From Alphaproteobacteria bacterium (GTDB lineage Bacteria; Pseudomonadota; Alphaproteobacteria; Puniceispirillales; Puniceispirillaceae), in the NCBI GenBank assembly GCA_016780765.1, contig JADHLH010000005.1, positions 1-61,962 on the forward strand: 61,962 nt of DNA. The letters run 5' to 3'. Of this stretch, positions 21,149 through 30,812 are shown one piece after another; the stretch's first letter is position 1, and each line of letters opens with the position of its first letter. The notes under the pieces were generated by a model, which did no database searches, had not been told where the DNA came from, and worked only from the letters and a program-made list of their open reading frames with translations. The position numbers and the translations under genes were made by a program.

Positions 21149-21158
21149 GTTTTCGGGA

Positions 21159-21620
21159 TCAGGCGGCAGGTGCATATGGTCTTTTCGCGTCAGTTGTCTT
21201 TTCAATCGTGATCTGTGCCTGGGTGGCTTTATGCCGCGCAAGCCGGATGAGTGACGTTATGCTGCCTTCCAACGCCAGCTCAAGCCGTTCGGCCGCCAGC
21301 TGACGCAGCAATATGTCAATTGTCGGCTCCAGCACTATTTCATTCCGTTCCCAGCGGCCGACCGACTGTGTGTCGCGATTCACTAATTCAGCCAGCTCGC
21401 TCTGGGTCATCCCCATTTCGGTTCTGAGGAATCGAATTTCCTGGCCATTCAAGGTTCCTGACTGATTGATGCGCCCTTCGGCAATTGCCTTGTGCAGCAT
21501 GCCGACAGACTGGATGCACACGACGGGTTCGCCATCGTGATCCTCTGACACAAAGTTTGCGTTACGGATAATGACATTGTCCAATCCGCACTCTGTGTAA
21601 TGGTAATCAGCAATTGCCAT
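21159..21620 (-). CDS. HTH (XRE-family) antitoxin-like regulator
   Basis: The 153-residue protein has an N-terminal part (YHYTECGLDNVIIRNANFV) like those of MqsA/YgiT-type antitoxins but without their zinc CxxC pairs. An XRE-type helix-turn-helix follows from about residue 60 (EIRFLRTEMGMTQSELAELV... TQSVGRWERNE). It lies 33 bases downstream of a DUF4258 gene and has its own ggagcgatcaa ribosome site. Gene order toxin-then-antitoxin occurs in HigBA and MqsRA systems. It probably neutralises the DUF4258 partner and represses their shared promoter. The antitoxin role is inferred from the architecture. Confidence 0.72.
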   Translation of the reverse strand: MAIADYHYTECGLDNVIIRNANFVSEDHDGEPVVCIQSVGMLHKAIAEGRINQSGTLNGQEIRFLRTEMGMTQSELAELVNRDTQSVGRWERNEIVLEPTIDILLRQLAAERLELALEGSITSLIRLARHKATQAQITIEKTTDAKRPYAPAA

Positions 21621-21653
21621 TTGATCGCTCCAGTTTATATGTTGAAAGATGGG

Positions 21654-21980
21654 TCACCCGTCGCTGTCCCGCCAAAAGACTGTGACAAATTTTATCGACC
21701 TGTCTGAAAAATCTGGAATGACAACAACAGCAATTGTTCTGTTGTTTGAATTTGGCGTTTTGCCTTCCATCCGGTACTTCCAAAGTCCGGATACCGAAGA
21801 TTCAGTGCCTTCCGCGTATACATACCCGGTACGAAGAAGATGCTTGATGTCGGAAGATATTATATCCCGTTCGTTCAGCTGTTTTTTGTAATGGTCGGTT
21901 GTCCACCAGTTTGCATTGTCATCACTTGCAAGTGTCCGGATTTTTTCTGTGGCCACGCTGGGTGTCAAGGACTGCTTCAC
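21654..21980 (-). CDS. DUF4258-domain protein, probable toxin partner
   Basis: This 108-residue protein has a DUF4258-like core: HYKKQLNERDIISSDIKHLLRTGYV, then SGLWKYRMEGK and RTIAVVVIPDFSDRSIKFVTVF. The His-x-x-x-Q-L helix, the GxV turn and the paired strands resemble the RelE/MqsR-like fold of mRNA interferases. It starts with GTG at 21980 and only a weak purine-rich site. It is the first gene of a two-gene leftward unit with the HTH protein. Toxicity is a prediction; DUF4258 has no single proven activity. Confidence 0.65.
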   Translation of the reverse strand: MKQSLTPSVATEKIRTLASDDNANWWTTDHYKKQLNERDIISSDIKHLLRTGYVYAEGTESSVSGLWKYRMEGKTPNSNNRTIAVVVIPDFSDRSIKFVTVFWRDSDG

Positions 21981-22055
21981 ATCTGTTCTCGCTTGTTTTG
22001 TCGAGATCGAAAACAGATGCCAGCTACGTTTAACCCACCAATCTCTCTAGTTGAC

Positions 22056-22098
22056 CTATCATGATGATAGATTTAGATGCAATCATTATTGATGTCAA
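22056..22098 (-). promoter_or_regulatory. promoter and palindromic operator of the toxin-antitoxin-like pair
   Basis: On the minus strand TTGACA (22098-22093) is followed after 17 bp by TAAATC (22075-22070). The perfect palindrome ctatcat-g-atgatag (22056-22070) touches the -10 and covers the likely start site. It leaves an untranslated leader of roughly 80 bases to the GTG at 21980. A repressor bound here would block the promoter, consistent with autoregulation by the HTH protein. Confidence 0.55.
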
Positions 22099-22119
22099 CA
22101 AAGCTGGTCGTGGCAGATT

Positions 22120-25080
22120 TTACTGATCCTTCAAAAATTCTCCAGTGATGCGCACGGCATCGGCAAGGCCGACGCGTTCAATCGGTGCGTCTGGCGGAAA
22201 GGCGCTTGTCAGCCGTGTCGGCAGACGGCTGTCCAGCATCACGAAAACGCCGCGGTCGGTGGCGCGCCGGATCAGTCGGCCAAATGCCTGTCGCAGTTTC
22301 AGGCGGGCCACCCGGTCCACCCACGCTTCGCGTCCCTGCCATTCGGCGCGCGCCTTGAACAGAATGTCGGCCCGCGGCCATGGCATGCGGTCAAAGATAA
22401 TCAGGCGCAGCGCTTCGCCCGGCACATCAATCCCGTCGCGCACAGCATCGGTTCCCAACAGGCATGAATGCGGCTCCTCGCGAAAAATCTGCAACAGGGT
22501 TTGCAGATTCATCCGGTCAACATGCTGGGCATAGAGCGGCAGACCTTCGGCTTCCAGACGCTTCACCAGTTCGGGATGGGTGGCGCGCAACCGGCGAATG
22601 GCCGTAAACAGACCCAGCCCGCCACCACCCGCTGCGACCATCAGCGCGGCCATGGCCGCGGTGGTGGCTTGCGGGCGTTCGCGTTCGATATCATTGACGA
22701 TCAGAATGCGGGTCTGGTCAGCATAATTGAAAGGTGAGTCAAAGGCTGCCCGCATCGCCGCATGCTCAAGATGGGCTGCCCCTGTCATCACCAGCGCTGA
22801 CTCCCACGGATTTGGCTGTGATGACCCTGCCTGTGTGGCTTCAGGCGGGGATTCTTTTGCCTTGCTGCCGGATGCTGGCAGCAACGGGTCTCGCAAGGTT
22901 GCCGAGGTGATGGCAACGCCGTGTGACGGTTCCAGTACCATGCTGGCGAAGGGCACGGTCGGGTCCAGCCAGTGACGGGCAAGCCCCACATCACGGTCGC
23001 TGCCATCGATCCGGTCGATCTGCATCCAGTCGACAAAGCCGTCGGCCGGTCCTTTCACCGTGCTGTCGAGCAGCGCCTGCCAGCCAGATACAGGGCCCGC
23101 AGCGCGCAATTCCAGCCCGCGAATGGCACCCTCAAGGCGTGCCCGCTCGGTGCTTTCCAATGTGTCGGCATTGTCATCAAGAATCGATTTCAGACGCGCC
23201 GCCAGTGCGCGTAGCGGCACGCCAAGCCGTGACAGGGATTCGGCAAGCGGTGCGGCGGCATCGGCCACATCGCTGGCAGCCGGATGCAGATGCGCCTGCA
23301 AATCATAGGGGCTGGCGCTGTCCTCAACGCGGGCATAGAGCGAGTGTCGCACGGTCATGAAGAAACGTTCTGCCGGGCCCAGTGGTTGTGCAGCACTGAT
23401 CCGTTTCTGCCAGCCCTGACCGGGCAGATCGCGCGCTGCCTCAAGGGCTGCTTCCAGATCAGCAAGGGCTGCCGGATCATCGGCAATCAGATCTTCCAGC
23501 CGGCGGCGCAGCCCACGGGCCCGGCCGCGTCGTCCGTCCTCGGCCCCGCGAATCCAATGGCGCAGTTCGGCGCTTTCCTGTGCGCTGAGATAAAGCGAAA
23601 AGGCGCTGTCCGCGGCATCAAACACATGATGCCCCTCATCAAAGACATAGCGGGTGGGACGTCGCCGGTCGCTGCTGGCATCGCCGGGCGGCGCATAGGC
23701 TGCATTGACCATGACCAGCGCGTGATTGCTGATCACGATGTCGGCACGCTTTGACCGGCGCACTGACTTTTCCACAAAACAGCGATTGTAATGCGCACAG
23801 GCGCTGTGAATACATTCGCCGCGCCGGTCGGCCAGCCCGACAGTCTGCGGTCGACCAACCAGATCCGTCAGCCAGGCCGGGAAGGTCGGGCCTGTCAAAT
23901 CGCCGTCGCCAGTGGCCCCGGCCCAACGCGCCATCAGACCCAGTGCCGTGCCGCGGCGCGGGGCACCGCCCAGATTGCCAAGGGCTTCCTCAAGATTGAG
24001 AAGACAGAGATAATTCTCGCGGCCTTTGCGAATCACCACCTTGCGCGCCCATTCCGCCGGATCGGGATAGAGACGGGTCAATTCCGATGCCACCTGATGC
24101 TGCAGCGTGCGGGTGTAAGTTGAAATCCACACCGCCGCCCCGTTCTTTTCTGCCCACAAGGTGGCCGGTGCCAGATATCCAAGAGTTTTGCCGGTTCCGG
24201 TGCCTGCTTCGGCAAGCACCATGGCAGGAGCCGGGCCGGCATCGGGCATATCGAAACCGGTGGCAAGCGCCGCCGCATAATCAGCTTGTGTGCTGCGCAT
24301 CTCTGAATGGCTGCCCAGCATGCTAGCAAGGCGTTCACGCGCCGCTTCGGGCAATACGGGATTGGTGCCGGGCGGGGCGGTCGGGGTAAAGTCGGTATAT
24401 TCGGCAAGGCGCGAGAAGATGGCCGCCTGCCGCCCGTCTGGCGGGCCGGGGCGCGGCATCGGCAGACCAAGATGGGCCAGAATGACCGGTCCCCACGGCC
24501 ATCCTGAAACGGTCATCATGGTGGCAATGGCACCAGCCTCGCGGCGCGCGGCAGGGGCGGCGTCAGCCAGCTCGTCCAGCAGCATGAACGCGGCACGCGG
24601 TAACAGCGCTGCCATATCTTCACCCGATTGCGGCACCGCAAGGCCAAGCTGGGCCGCAAGCCCGCGCGGTGTCGGCAGACAAAAACGGGCCGGCCTTGCA
24701 AAGGCAAACAACTCCATCACGTCAAGGCAGACCTTGATCTCGGTGTTGGCACGGGCCTCGCTCCAGCGGCGGTGACACAGCACAACCACACCAGATTGCA
24801 GCCGCGTGGCGGCTGTCTCGCGCCTGATATCTGATATCTCGCCCGCCTCTGAAATCCAGATCAGCCGCGTACCTGATGGATAGAACACCGGTGCGGCATG
24901 AAGATCGGGAACGGTAATGACCTCGCCAAGGGCCAGACCATTGCTCGTGACCGGGCCATTGTCAGAGAACTGGCCATTGTCGCCGGAAGGACCGTTTGCG
25001 GGCGGCGCAGGGTCTGGTCGCGGCGGATCATGCGGGGGATTCTGCATGCGATATGATATAGCGGCAATTCGGGGTGTCAT
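22120..25080 (-). CDS. DinG/XPD-like ATP-dependent DNA helicase
   Basis: This 986-residue superfamily 2 helicase is of the DinG type. Walker A is AEAGTGTGKT (near residues 288-298), followed by motif Ia (ISTYTRTLQHQ), iron-sulfur-type cysteines (YLC near 350; ECIHSACAHYNRC near 420), a DEGH box (FDEGHHVFD near 480), and C-terminal motifs (GTDAVRDGIDVPGEALRLIIFDRMPW; QAFGRLIRR). These enzymes unwind R-loops or damaged DNA. The Pro/Asn/Gly-rich first 50 residues are poorly conserved, and the start could be 25080 or 25047. It is divergent from lysK. No partner gene is evident. Confidence 0.88.
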   Translation of the reverse strand: MTPRIAAISYRMQNPPHDPPRPDPAPPANGPSGDNGQFSDNGPVTSNGLALGEVITVPDLHAAPVFYPSGTRLIWISEAGEISDIRRETAATRLQSGVVVLCHRRWSEARANTEIKVCLDVMELFAFARPARFCLPTPRGLAAQLGLAVPQSGEDMAALLPRAAFMLLDELADAAPAARREAGAIATMMTVSGWPWGPVILAHLGLPMPRPGPPDGRQAAIFSRLAEYTDFTPTAPPGTNPVLPEAARERLASMLGSHSEMRSTQADYAAALATGFDMPDAGPAPAMVLAEAGTGTGKTLGYLAPATLWAEKNGAAVWISTYTRTLQHQVASELTRLYPDPAEWARKVVIRKGRENYLCLLNLEEALGNLGGAPRRGTALGLMARWAGATGDGDLTGPTFPAWLTDLVGRPQTVGLADRRGECIHSACAHYNRCFVEKSVRRSKRADIVISNHALVMVNAAYAPPGDASSDRRRPTRYVFDEGHHVFDAADSAFSLYLSAQESAELRHWIRGAEDGRRGRARGLRRRLEDLIADDPAALADLEAALEAARDLPGQGWQKRISAAQPLGPAERFFMTVRHSLYARVEDSASPYDLQAHLHPAASDVADAAAPLAESLSRLGVPLRALAARLKSILDDNADTLESTERARLEGAIRGLELRAAGPVSGWQALLDSTVKGPADGFVDWMQIDRIDGSDRDVGLARHWLDPTVPFASMVLEPSHGVAITSATLRDPLLPASGSKAKESPPEATQAGSSQPNPWESALVMTGAAHLEHAAMRAAFDSPFNYADQTRILIVNDIERERPQATTAAMAALMVAAGGGGLGLFTAIRRLRATHPELVKRLEAEGLPLYAQHVDRMNLQTLLQIFREEPHSCLLGTDAVRDGIDVPGEALRLIIFDRMPWPRADILFKARAEWQGREAWVDRVARLKLRQAFGRLIRRATDRGVFVMLDSRLPTRLTSAFPPDAPIERVGLADAVRITGEFLKDQ

Positions 25081-25210
25081 CCAGACAGGAATGCCGCCCG
25101 GGCCAAAATGACCTATGGCCTATTGCTTGCCTAGATTTCCGTTTTGCGGCATAGATACGCGCGCTGCGTCAGGGCGGCACGCATCCATGACAGACCGGGG
25201 GCCTTTGGCC

Positions 25211-26833
25211 ATGACCAAGACTTCAGCCGAAATGCAAGACATCGCCAGCCGTGCAAAGGCATGGACCTTTGCCGAGGCCCGCGATCTTGCTAAACGGGTC
25301 GAGGCGTCTGGTGGCAATGGCGAGGTGCTGTTTGAAACCGGTTATGGGCCGTCTGGTCTGCCGCATATCGGCACCTTTGGCGAGGTGGTGCGCACCACCA
25401 TGGTACGTCACGCCTATGAAGTGCTGACCGGCGCAAAAACCCGTCTTGTGTGCTTTTCTGACGATATGGACGGGCTGCGCAAGGTGCCGGACAATATCCC
25501 CAATGGCGAGGCGCTGCGCCCCTATCTGGGCATGCCGTTGACGGCTGTGAAAGATCCGTTCGGAACGCATTCATCCTTTGGTGCGCATAATAATGCCCGG
25601 CTGCAGGCCTTTCTGGATTCCTTCGGGTTTGAATATGAATTCATCAGTGCGACCGACTGTTACAAGGCGGGCCAGTTTGATGATGGCCTGCGCGCGCTGT
25701 TGGCCCGTTATGACGCCATTATGAACATTATGCTGCCAACTCTGGGACCGGAACGCCGCGAGACCTACAGCCCGTTCTTTCCGGTATGTCCGGACAGCGG
25801 ACAGGTGCTGCAGGCCAAGGTGATTGCCACCCATCCCGAGCGTGATGCCATCACCTATCTGCATCCTGAAACTGGTGCCGAGATCGAAAGTTCGGTTCTG
25901 GGCGGGGCGTGCAAGCTGCAATGGAAAGCCGACTGGGCCATGCGCTGGTTCGTGCTGGGCGTCGATTACGAAATGGCAGGAAAAGATCTGATCGATTCGG
26001 TGCGTCAGTCCTCGAAAATCTGTCGCGCCCTTGGCGGAAATCCGCCGAGCGGCATTTCATATGAGTTGTTTCTGGATGCGGCGGGCGAAAAGATATCCAA
26101 GTCAAAGGGCAACGGGTTGAGCGTCGAGGAATGGCTGCGTTATGGCAGTCCGGAATCGCTGTCACTGTTCATGTATGCCCAGCCAAGACGCGCCAAGCGC
26201 CTGCATTTTGATGTCATCCCCAAGACGGTCGATGAATATTACCAGCATCGCGCCAAGGCGAGTGACCAGTCTCTGGAAGATGTGCTGGAAAACCCGGCAT
26301 GGCATATCCATGGGACTGTGCCGTCTGCCGACAGCCTGCCTGTCAGCTATTCACTGCTGTTGAATCTAGCCTCTGTCTGTCTTGCTGAAACCCCCGATAT
26401 CGTCTGGCGCTATGTCAGCGATTATGTGCCGGGGGTCAGCCCGCAGACGCATCCGGAACTGGACCGGATGATCGGCTATGCGGTGAACTACTATCAGGAC
26501 CGCGTTCGGCCCAACAAAATCTACCGTCAGCCGGAAACCGATGAGGCAGCGCATATTGCCGCCCTGATAGAGGCGATCGAAGGGCTGGACCCGGATGCCG
26601 ATGCAGAGGCGATCCAGTCGGCTGTGTATGCCACTGGCAAGGCGGCAGGATATGAAAATCTGCGCGGCTGGTTCCAGTGTCTTTATGAGGTGTTGCTTGG
26701 TCAGTCGGAAGGGCCGCGCATGGGATCGTTCTTTGCACTGTATGGACGCGCGCAGTCCGTTGCGTTGATGCGCAAGGCACTTGATGGCGGCCTGGCTGAA
26801 AATAAAATGGCAGATGGTGAGGTTGTGGCTTGA
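25211..26833 (+). CDS. lysK: lysyl-tRNA synthetase, class I
   Basis: This protein of about 540 residues is a class I LysRS, the archaeal-type enzyme found in many alphaproteobacteria in place of the class II enzyme. It has the HIGH-like motif as GLPHIGTFGEV near residue 50 and the KMSKS motif as KISKSKGNGLS near residue 293. The ATG at 25211 is preferred for the ggggg before it; ATGs at 25187 and 25115 are also in frame. Its stop overlaps the TTG start of pyrD by 4 bases, so the two are co-transcribed. Confidence 0.93.
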   Translation: MTKTSAEMQDIASRAKAWTFAEARDLAKRVEASGGNGEVLFETGYGPSGLPHIGTFGEVVRTTMVRHAYEVLTGAKTRLVCFSDDMDGLRKVPDNIPNGEALRPYLGMPLTAVKDPFGTHSSFGAHNNARLQAFLDSFGFEYEFISATDCYKAGQFDDGLRALLARYDAIMNIMLPTLGPERRETYSPFFPVCPDSGQVLQAKVIATHPERDAITYLHPETGAEIESSVLGGACKLQWKADWAMRWFVLGVDYEMAGKDLIDSVRQSSKICRALGGNPPSGISYELFLDAAGEKISKSKGNGLSVEEWLRYGSPESLSLFMYAQPRRAKRLHFDVIPKTVDEYYQHRAKASDQSLEDVLENPAWHIHGTVPSADSLPVSYSLLLNLASVCLAETPDIVWRYVSDYVPGVSPQTHPELDRMIGYAVNYYQDRVRPNKIYRQPETDEAAHIAALIEAIEGLDPDADAEAIQSAVYATGKAAGYENLRGWFQCLYEVLLGQSEGPRMGSFFALYGRAQSVALMRKALDGGLAENKMADGEVVA

Positions 26834-27918
26834 TCTGGCGACTGGCTGCAGCCGCAGCGCGTCTGCTGCCCCCCGAAGCCGCGCACCGCGCCGCTGTCGC
26901 CGTGTTGCATCGCGGCATTGGTCCGGCCCCTTTACTTCCCGAAATGCCGGTAAGTCTTGCCGGCATGAAATTCAGCAACCCGCTTGGTCTGGCTGCCGGA
27001 TTTGACAAGGATGCGGCCTGTCCTGCCGGGGCGATGCAGCTGGGGTTCGGTCATGTCGAGGTCGGGACAATCACCCCTTATGCACAGCCGGGCAATGCCC
27101 GCCCGCGGGTGTTTCGCCTGCCAGAAGACCGGGCGGTGATCAACCGCTATGGATTCAATAGCGCGGGTATGGCGGCGGCAGCGCGCAATCTGCAGACGAT
27201 GCAAGACCTGCCGGGTGTGTTGGGGATCAATGTCGGGGCGAACAAGACAAGCCAGACCCCGACCGAGGATTATCGCTGCGCCGTTGCCTGTCTTGCCCCT
27301 TATGCCGATTATATTACGCTCAACATCTCGTCACCGAACACGCCGGGCCTGCGTGACTTGCAGACGGACGCGAATCTGCAGGCATTGATCAAGGCCGGTC
27401 GTGCCGGGCTTACCGATGCTGATTGCCAGCGGCCACTTTTCATCAAGCTGGCACCTGATCTGGAAGAGGCTGATATCGAGGCTATTTGCGCGCGCGCTGT
27501 TGCTGACCGGATTGACGGGCTGATCGCCACCAACACCACGATATTGCGGCCAGACAGCCTGCGATCGGCGCATCGCAAGGAACAGGGCGGCCTGTCAGGT
27601 GCGCCGCTGTTTGCCATGTCGACCGATGTACTGGCAATGATGCATCGCTATCTTGGTGACAAGGGACCGGCCCTGATCGGTGCTGGTGGTGTTTCCAGCG
27701 GCGCACAGGCCTATGCCAAGATTCTGGCAGGTGCCAGTCTTGTCCAGCTTTACACCGCATTGGCGCTTCAGGGGCCGGATGCGCCGGCCAGGGTGATCCG
27801 CGAGCTTGATGCGTTGATGCGGGCTGATGGTTGCCGGTCAGTGGCATCCGCCACCGGAAAGATGACCGCCCCCGGCGCCGCTATCGACCATGCGCTTCGT
27901 CTTGCGCAAAGCGCCTGA
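26830..27918 (+). CDS. pyrD: dihydroorotate dehydrogenase, quinone type
   Basis: This class 2 membrane-associated flavoenzyme of 362 residues oxidises dihydroorotate to orotate in pyrimidine synthesis and passes electrons to quinone. It has the N-terminal membrane-association segment (RLAAAAARLLPPEAAHRAAV), GLAAGFDKDA, VINRYGFNSAG, NISSPNTPGLR with the catalytic Ser, and LIGAGGVSSGAQAYAKI at the phosphate site. The start is a TTG overlapping the lysK stop, which suggests translational coupling. Its 3' end overlaps the convergent RHH gene by 38 bases. Confidence 0.93.
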   Translation: MIWRLAAAAARLLPPEAAHRAAVAVLHRGIGPAPLLPEMPVSLAGMKFSNPLGLAAGFDKDAACPAGAMQLGFGHVEVGTITPYAQPGNARPRVFRLPEDRAVINRYGFNSAGMAAAARNLQTMQDLPGVLGINVGANKTSQTPTEDYRCAVACLAPYADYITLNISSPNTPGLRDLQTDANLQALIKAGRAGLTDADCQRPLFIKLAPDLEEADIEAICARAVADRIDGLIATNTTILRPDSLRSAHRKEQGGLSGAPLFAMSTDVLAMMHRYLGDKGPALIGAGGVSSGAQAYAKILAGASLVQLYTALALQGPDAPARVIRELDALMRADGCRSVASATGKMTAPGAAIDHALRLAQSA

Positions 27919-28318
27919 TAGCAAGCTGAAGAACAGGCAATGGCCCAGTTGGCGACGGCGGTGATTCAAGCGTACCGCTTTGCTGCTTGCTGACGATATC
28001 GGGATCAACAAAGGGCGGTGTATTGATCTGTCCCAGAAGCCTGAAATAGGCCAGCACTATCAACCGCGCTGACGAGGCCATGCTTGAGCTGCGGCGGACG
28101 CCTTCAATCATATTACAAAAGGCATCCAGCGTTACGTCCTCGCGATGGAGCATGGAATCAATACAGTCCCATACATAAGCTTCCAGCACGATGGTGGTCC
28201 GGCGATCGCCAACCCGGACATTTCGTTTCATGCGCCGACCGGTTGAGGCCGGGTTAGGGCGCGGGGTGCTGCCTTGACGAAAATCTGGTGCACGGGCAAC
28301 TATATGTCGATTTGTCAT
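27881..28318 (-). CDS. ribbon-helix-helix (RHH_4-type) DNA-binding protein
   Basis: The 145-residue protein has a core (residues 30-95) typical of the RHH_4 family: KRNVRVGDRRTTIVLEAYVWDC and a helix, then SSARLIVLAYFRLLG. Such proteins are small dimeric regulators common in alphaproteobacteria. The ATG at 28318 follows aaggataggtaa; a second ATG at 28231 would remove a basic, Pro-rich 29-residue arm. It is convergent with pyrD, overlapping by 38 bases, and divergent from rpmB. Its target is unknown, but an unusually perfect palindrome lies in its upstream region. Confidence 0.78.
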   Translation of the reverse strand: MTNRHIVARAPDFRQGSTPRPNPASTGRRMKRNVRVGDRRTTIVLEAYVWDCIDSMLHREDVTLDAFCNMIEGVRRSSSMASSARLIVLAYFRLLGQINTPPFVDPDIVSKQQSGTLESPPSPTGPLPVLQLAIRRFAQDEAHGR

Positions 28319-28381
28319 GTGGCTTACCTATCCTTTCGATCAATGCAGAATAGACCTAAAGGTTTAATTTTTCGCTAAACC

Positions 28382-28408
28382 GCAAACCGGGGCCATTCAC
28401 CGGTTTGC
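28382..28408. promoter_or_regulatory. 9-bp interrupted palindrome between RHH gene and rpmB
   Basis: gcaaaccgg (28382-28390) and ccggtttgc (28400-28408) are perfect inverted arms with a 9-base gap. No T-run follows, so it is not a terminator. It lies upstream of the rpmB promoter and upstream of the divergent RHH gene, so it could be an operator. Confidence 0.4.
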
Positions 28409-28421
28409 AGCCAAAACAGGC

Positions 28422-28450
28422 TTGACCTGTCAGGGTCACTGGCCTATACC
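28422..28450 (+). promoter_or_regulatory. rpmB promoter
   Basis: TTGACC (28422-28427) and TATACC (28445-28450) are separated by 17 bp. The expected start near 28457 would leave a leader of about 85 bases before rpmB. Confidence 0.6.
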
Positions 28451-28542
28451 CACGCTTCATTCGTTAAGCGGCACCGCAGATTCGGCATATCCGTCGTATC
28501 AGAACGAACACATGAATTATCAGACACAGGGGAGCCACCATT

Positions 28543-28830
28543 ATGGCCAAACGCTGTCAGATCACAGGAAAGACCGTTATGTCTGGCAATAATGTCAGCC
28601 ACGCGAACAACCGTACGCGTCGTCGCTTCTTGCCCAATTTGCAGTCCGCTACCATGCACAGCGAGGCCCTTGGCCGCCGTGTCAGCCTGCGCCTGTCAAC
28701 AAGCGCCATGCGCACTATTGAAAAACACGGTGGTCTGGATGCGTTCCTGATGCAGGCGCGCAATGCCGAACTGGCTGTTGAGGCGCAGCAGCTGAAACGC
28801 CAGATCATGGCCGCTCAGAGCGCTGAATAA
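28543..28830 (+). CDS. rpmB: ribosomal protein L28
   Basis: This 95-residue L28 of the large ribosomal subunit begins [23 protein letters not shown], followed by [11 protein letters not shown] and [21 protein letters not shown]. The start follows aggggagcc. It is monocistronic with its own promoter and terminator. Confidence 0.97.
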   Translation: MAKRCQITGKTVMSGNNVSHANNRTRRRFLPNLQSATMHSEALGRRVSLRLSTSAMRTIEKHGGLDAFLMQARNAELAVEAQQLKRQIMAAQSAE

Positions 28831-28885
28831 ATCCTGTTTGACCAGACAGGCTTGACCTGTGGCAGAGATGCCGCACAGGTCACGA

Positions 28886-28913
28886 AAAAACCCCGCTTGA
28901 TGGCGGGGTTTTT
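28886..28913. terminator. bidirectional terminator between rpmB and cobT
   Basis: An 11-bp stem (aaaaaccccgc 28886-28896; gcggggttttt 28903-28913) with a 6-base loop carries a T-run on both strands. It can end both rpmB and the leftward cobS-cobT transcript. Confidence 0.92.
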
Positions 28914-28956
28914 CATATGCGGCTTCAGGCAATGCCGCCTTCGTCTAGCCCATTGG

Positions 28957-30804
28957 TCAGGCGACGCGGTTGCGCCTGTTGGCATCCTCATCAAACAGGT
29001 CGGTCAGCTGCCCGACAACCGCACCGCCCAGCTGGTCCACATCGGTGATCGTCACGGCACGCCGGTAATAGCGGGTGACATCATGGCCAATGCCGATCGC
29101 CAGCAGTTCAACTGGCGAACGGTTTTCGATATAGCCGATCACCTCACGCAGATGCTTTTCAAGATAGCTGCCGCTGTTGACTGACAGTGTCGAATCATCG
29201 ACCGGGGCACCGTCAGAAATAACCAGCATAATCCGCCGGTCCTCGGTACGGGCCAGCAGTCTTTCATGCGCCCACATCAGCGCTTCGCCATCGATGTTTT
29301 CCTTCAGAATGCCTTCACGCAGCATCAGGCCCAGTGATTTGCGGGCGCGCCGCCATGGGGCATCTGCTGGCTTGTAGATGATGTGCCGCAGATCGTTCAG
29401 CCGCCCGGGCTGCGGCGGTTTGCCAGCCTGCTGCCATGCTTCACGCGACTGTCCGCCTTTCCATGCGCGCGTCGTAAAGCCCAGAATTTCAACCTTCACG
29501 CCGCAGCGCTCCAGCGTGCGTGCCAGAATATCGGCGGTCACCGCAGAGATGGTGATGGGGCGTCCCCGCATTGACCCCGAATTATCCAGCAGCAGCGTCA
29601 CCACTGTGTCACGGAACTTTGTGTCCTGCTCCATCTTGTAGGAAAGCGGGCTGAGCGGCTGGGTAACAACGCGGTGCAGCCGGCCAGCATCAAGAATGCC
29701 TTCTTCCAGATCGAAATCCCATGACCGGTTCTGATGCGCCATCAGCTTGCGCTGCAGCCGGTTGGCAAGTTTGCCGACAATGCTGACAACATTTTCCATA
29801 TGCCGGTCGAGCATAAGGCGCAGGCGGTCCAGTTCATCGTCATCGCACAGTTCGGCAGCCGCTACGATTTCATCAAATCGGGTGTCATAAACGCGGTAGG
29901 CATCTTCGGTATTGCCGCGATTCTGTGGCTGACCGTCCATGTCGGAATGTGGTGATTCGCCGTCAGCCATGCCATCTTCGGTGGCATCAGCATCGACCAT
30001 TTCAGAATCATCGCTGGCACCGCCATCGCCGGCATCTTCCATCGACTGGCTGTCTTCGCCCTCGCTCTGGTCGTCGCCGACCGCCGACTGTTCGCCATTC
30101 TGGTCGCTCTCGGCGTCACCATCGTCCTGACTGTCATCGCCGTCATCTTCGGACTCATCCTTATCGGACGCTGAGTCTCCCAAACCTGTTTCCAGCGCGC
30201 CGATGAGGCGGCGCGACAATTCGGCAAAACTTTCCTGGTCATCGAGTGACTGGCCAAGTTCATCCAGCAACTCACCGGCTCGGCTTTTCACCCACGGACG
30301 CCACAGATCCATCACCATCGACAGGTTTCTGGGTGGCGGTGCACCGGTGAGCTCCTCACGCAGCATCAGCCGCACGACCTCGGCAATCCCAGCCTCATCA
30401 GCTTGTCCGGGCGCGTCAATCTGGCGGTTCTCATAGCGCTGGTTCAGCGCCGCTTCAAGATTGGCACCGACGCCTTTCAGGTCATTTGCACCGATGGCCT
30501 CGACACGCGCCCGCTCGGCAGATTCGAAAATCGCCCGCGCACCATCCAGTGACGGGCACAGGCGGCGATGTGTTGACGGGTCATGATGCGCCAGCCACAG
30601 GGCTGCACCGTCTGCCGCGCCGCGCAGGCTTGCCCGCTGCTGTGGGGTGGCGCGTGGGGGCAGGGCGGGCAGGCGCACATCTTCCTTGCCGACATGGGTG
30701 TCGGTGCCGGCATAGCTGACCTGATGTTCGACCCCCCCGGCCAGCGCACGCATCGTCGCGGCTGTCGACTTCAGAAACAGGTGGTTGGCATCATCATTCG
30801 CCAT
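28957..30804 (-). CDS. cobT: aerobic cobaltochelatase subunit CobT
   Basis: The 615-residue protein is the VWA-domain subunit of aerobic cobaltochelatase, which inserts cobalt into hydrogenobyrinic acid diamide during vitamin B12 synthesis with CobN and CobS. An N-terminal helical domain is followed by a long acidic, low-complexity linker (about residues 205-300, rich in Asp, Glu, Ser and Gly), then the VWA domain with MIDAS DNSGSM at 407-412. It ends 43 bases from a bidirectional terminator. It follows cobS by 8 bases. cobN is not in the window. Confidence 0.95.
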   Translation of the reverse strand: MANDDANHLFLKSTAATMRALAGGVEHQVSYAGTDTHVGKEDVRLPALPPRATPQQRASLRGAADGAALWLAHHDPSTHRRLCPSLDGARAIFESAERARVEAIGANDLKGVGANLEAALNQRYENRQIDAPGQADEAGIAEVVRLMLREELTGAPPPRNLSMVMDLWRPWVKSRAGELLDELGQSLDDQESFAELSRRLIGALETGLGDSASDKDESEDDGDDSQDDGDAESDQNGEQSAVGDDQSEGEDSQSMEDAGDGGASDDSEMVDADATEDGMADGESPHSDMDGQPQNRGNTEDAYRVYDTRFDEIVAAAELCDDDELDRLRLMLDRHMENVVSIVGKLANRLQRKLMAHQNRSWDFDLEEGILDAGRLHRVVTQPLSPLSYKMEQDTKFRDTVVTLLLDNSGSMRGRPITISAVTADILARTLERCGVKVEILGFTTRAWKGGQSREAWQQAGKPPQPGRLNDLRHIIYKPADAPWRRARKSLGLMLREGILKENIDGEALMWAHERLLARTEDRRIMLVISDGAPVDDSTLSVNSGSYLEKHLREVIGYIENRSPVELLAIGIGHDVTRYYRRAVTITDVDQLGGAVVGQLTDLFDEDANRRNRVA

Positions 30805-30812
30805 CGGAACGT

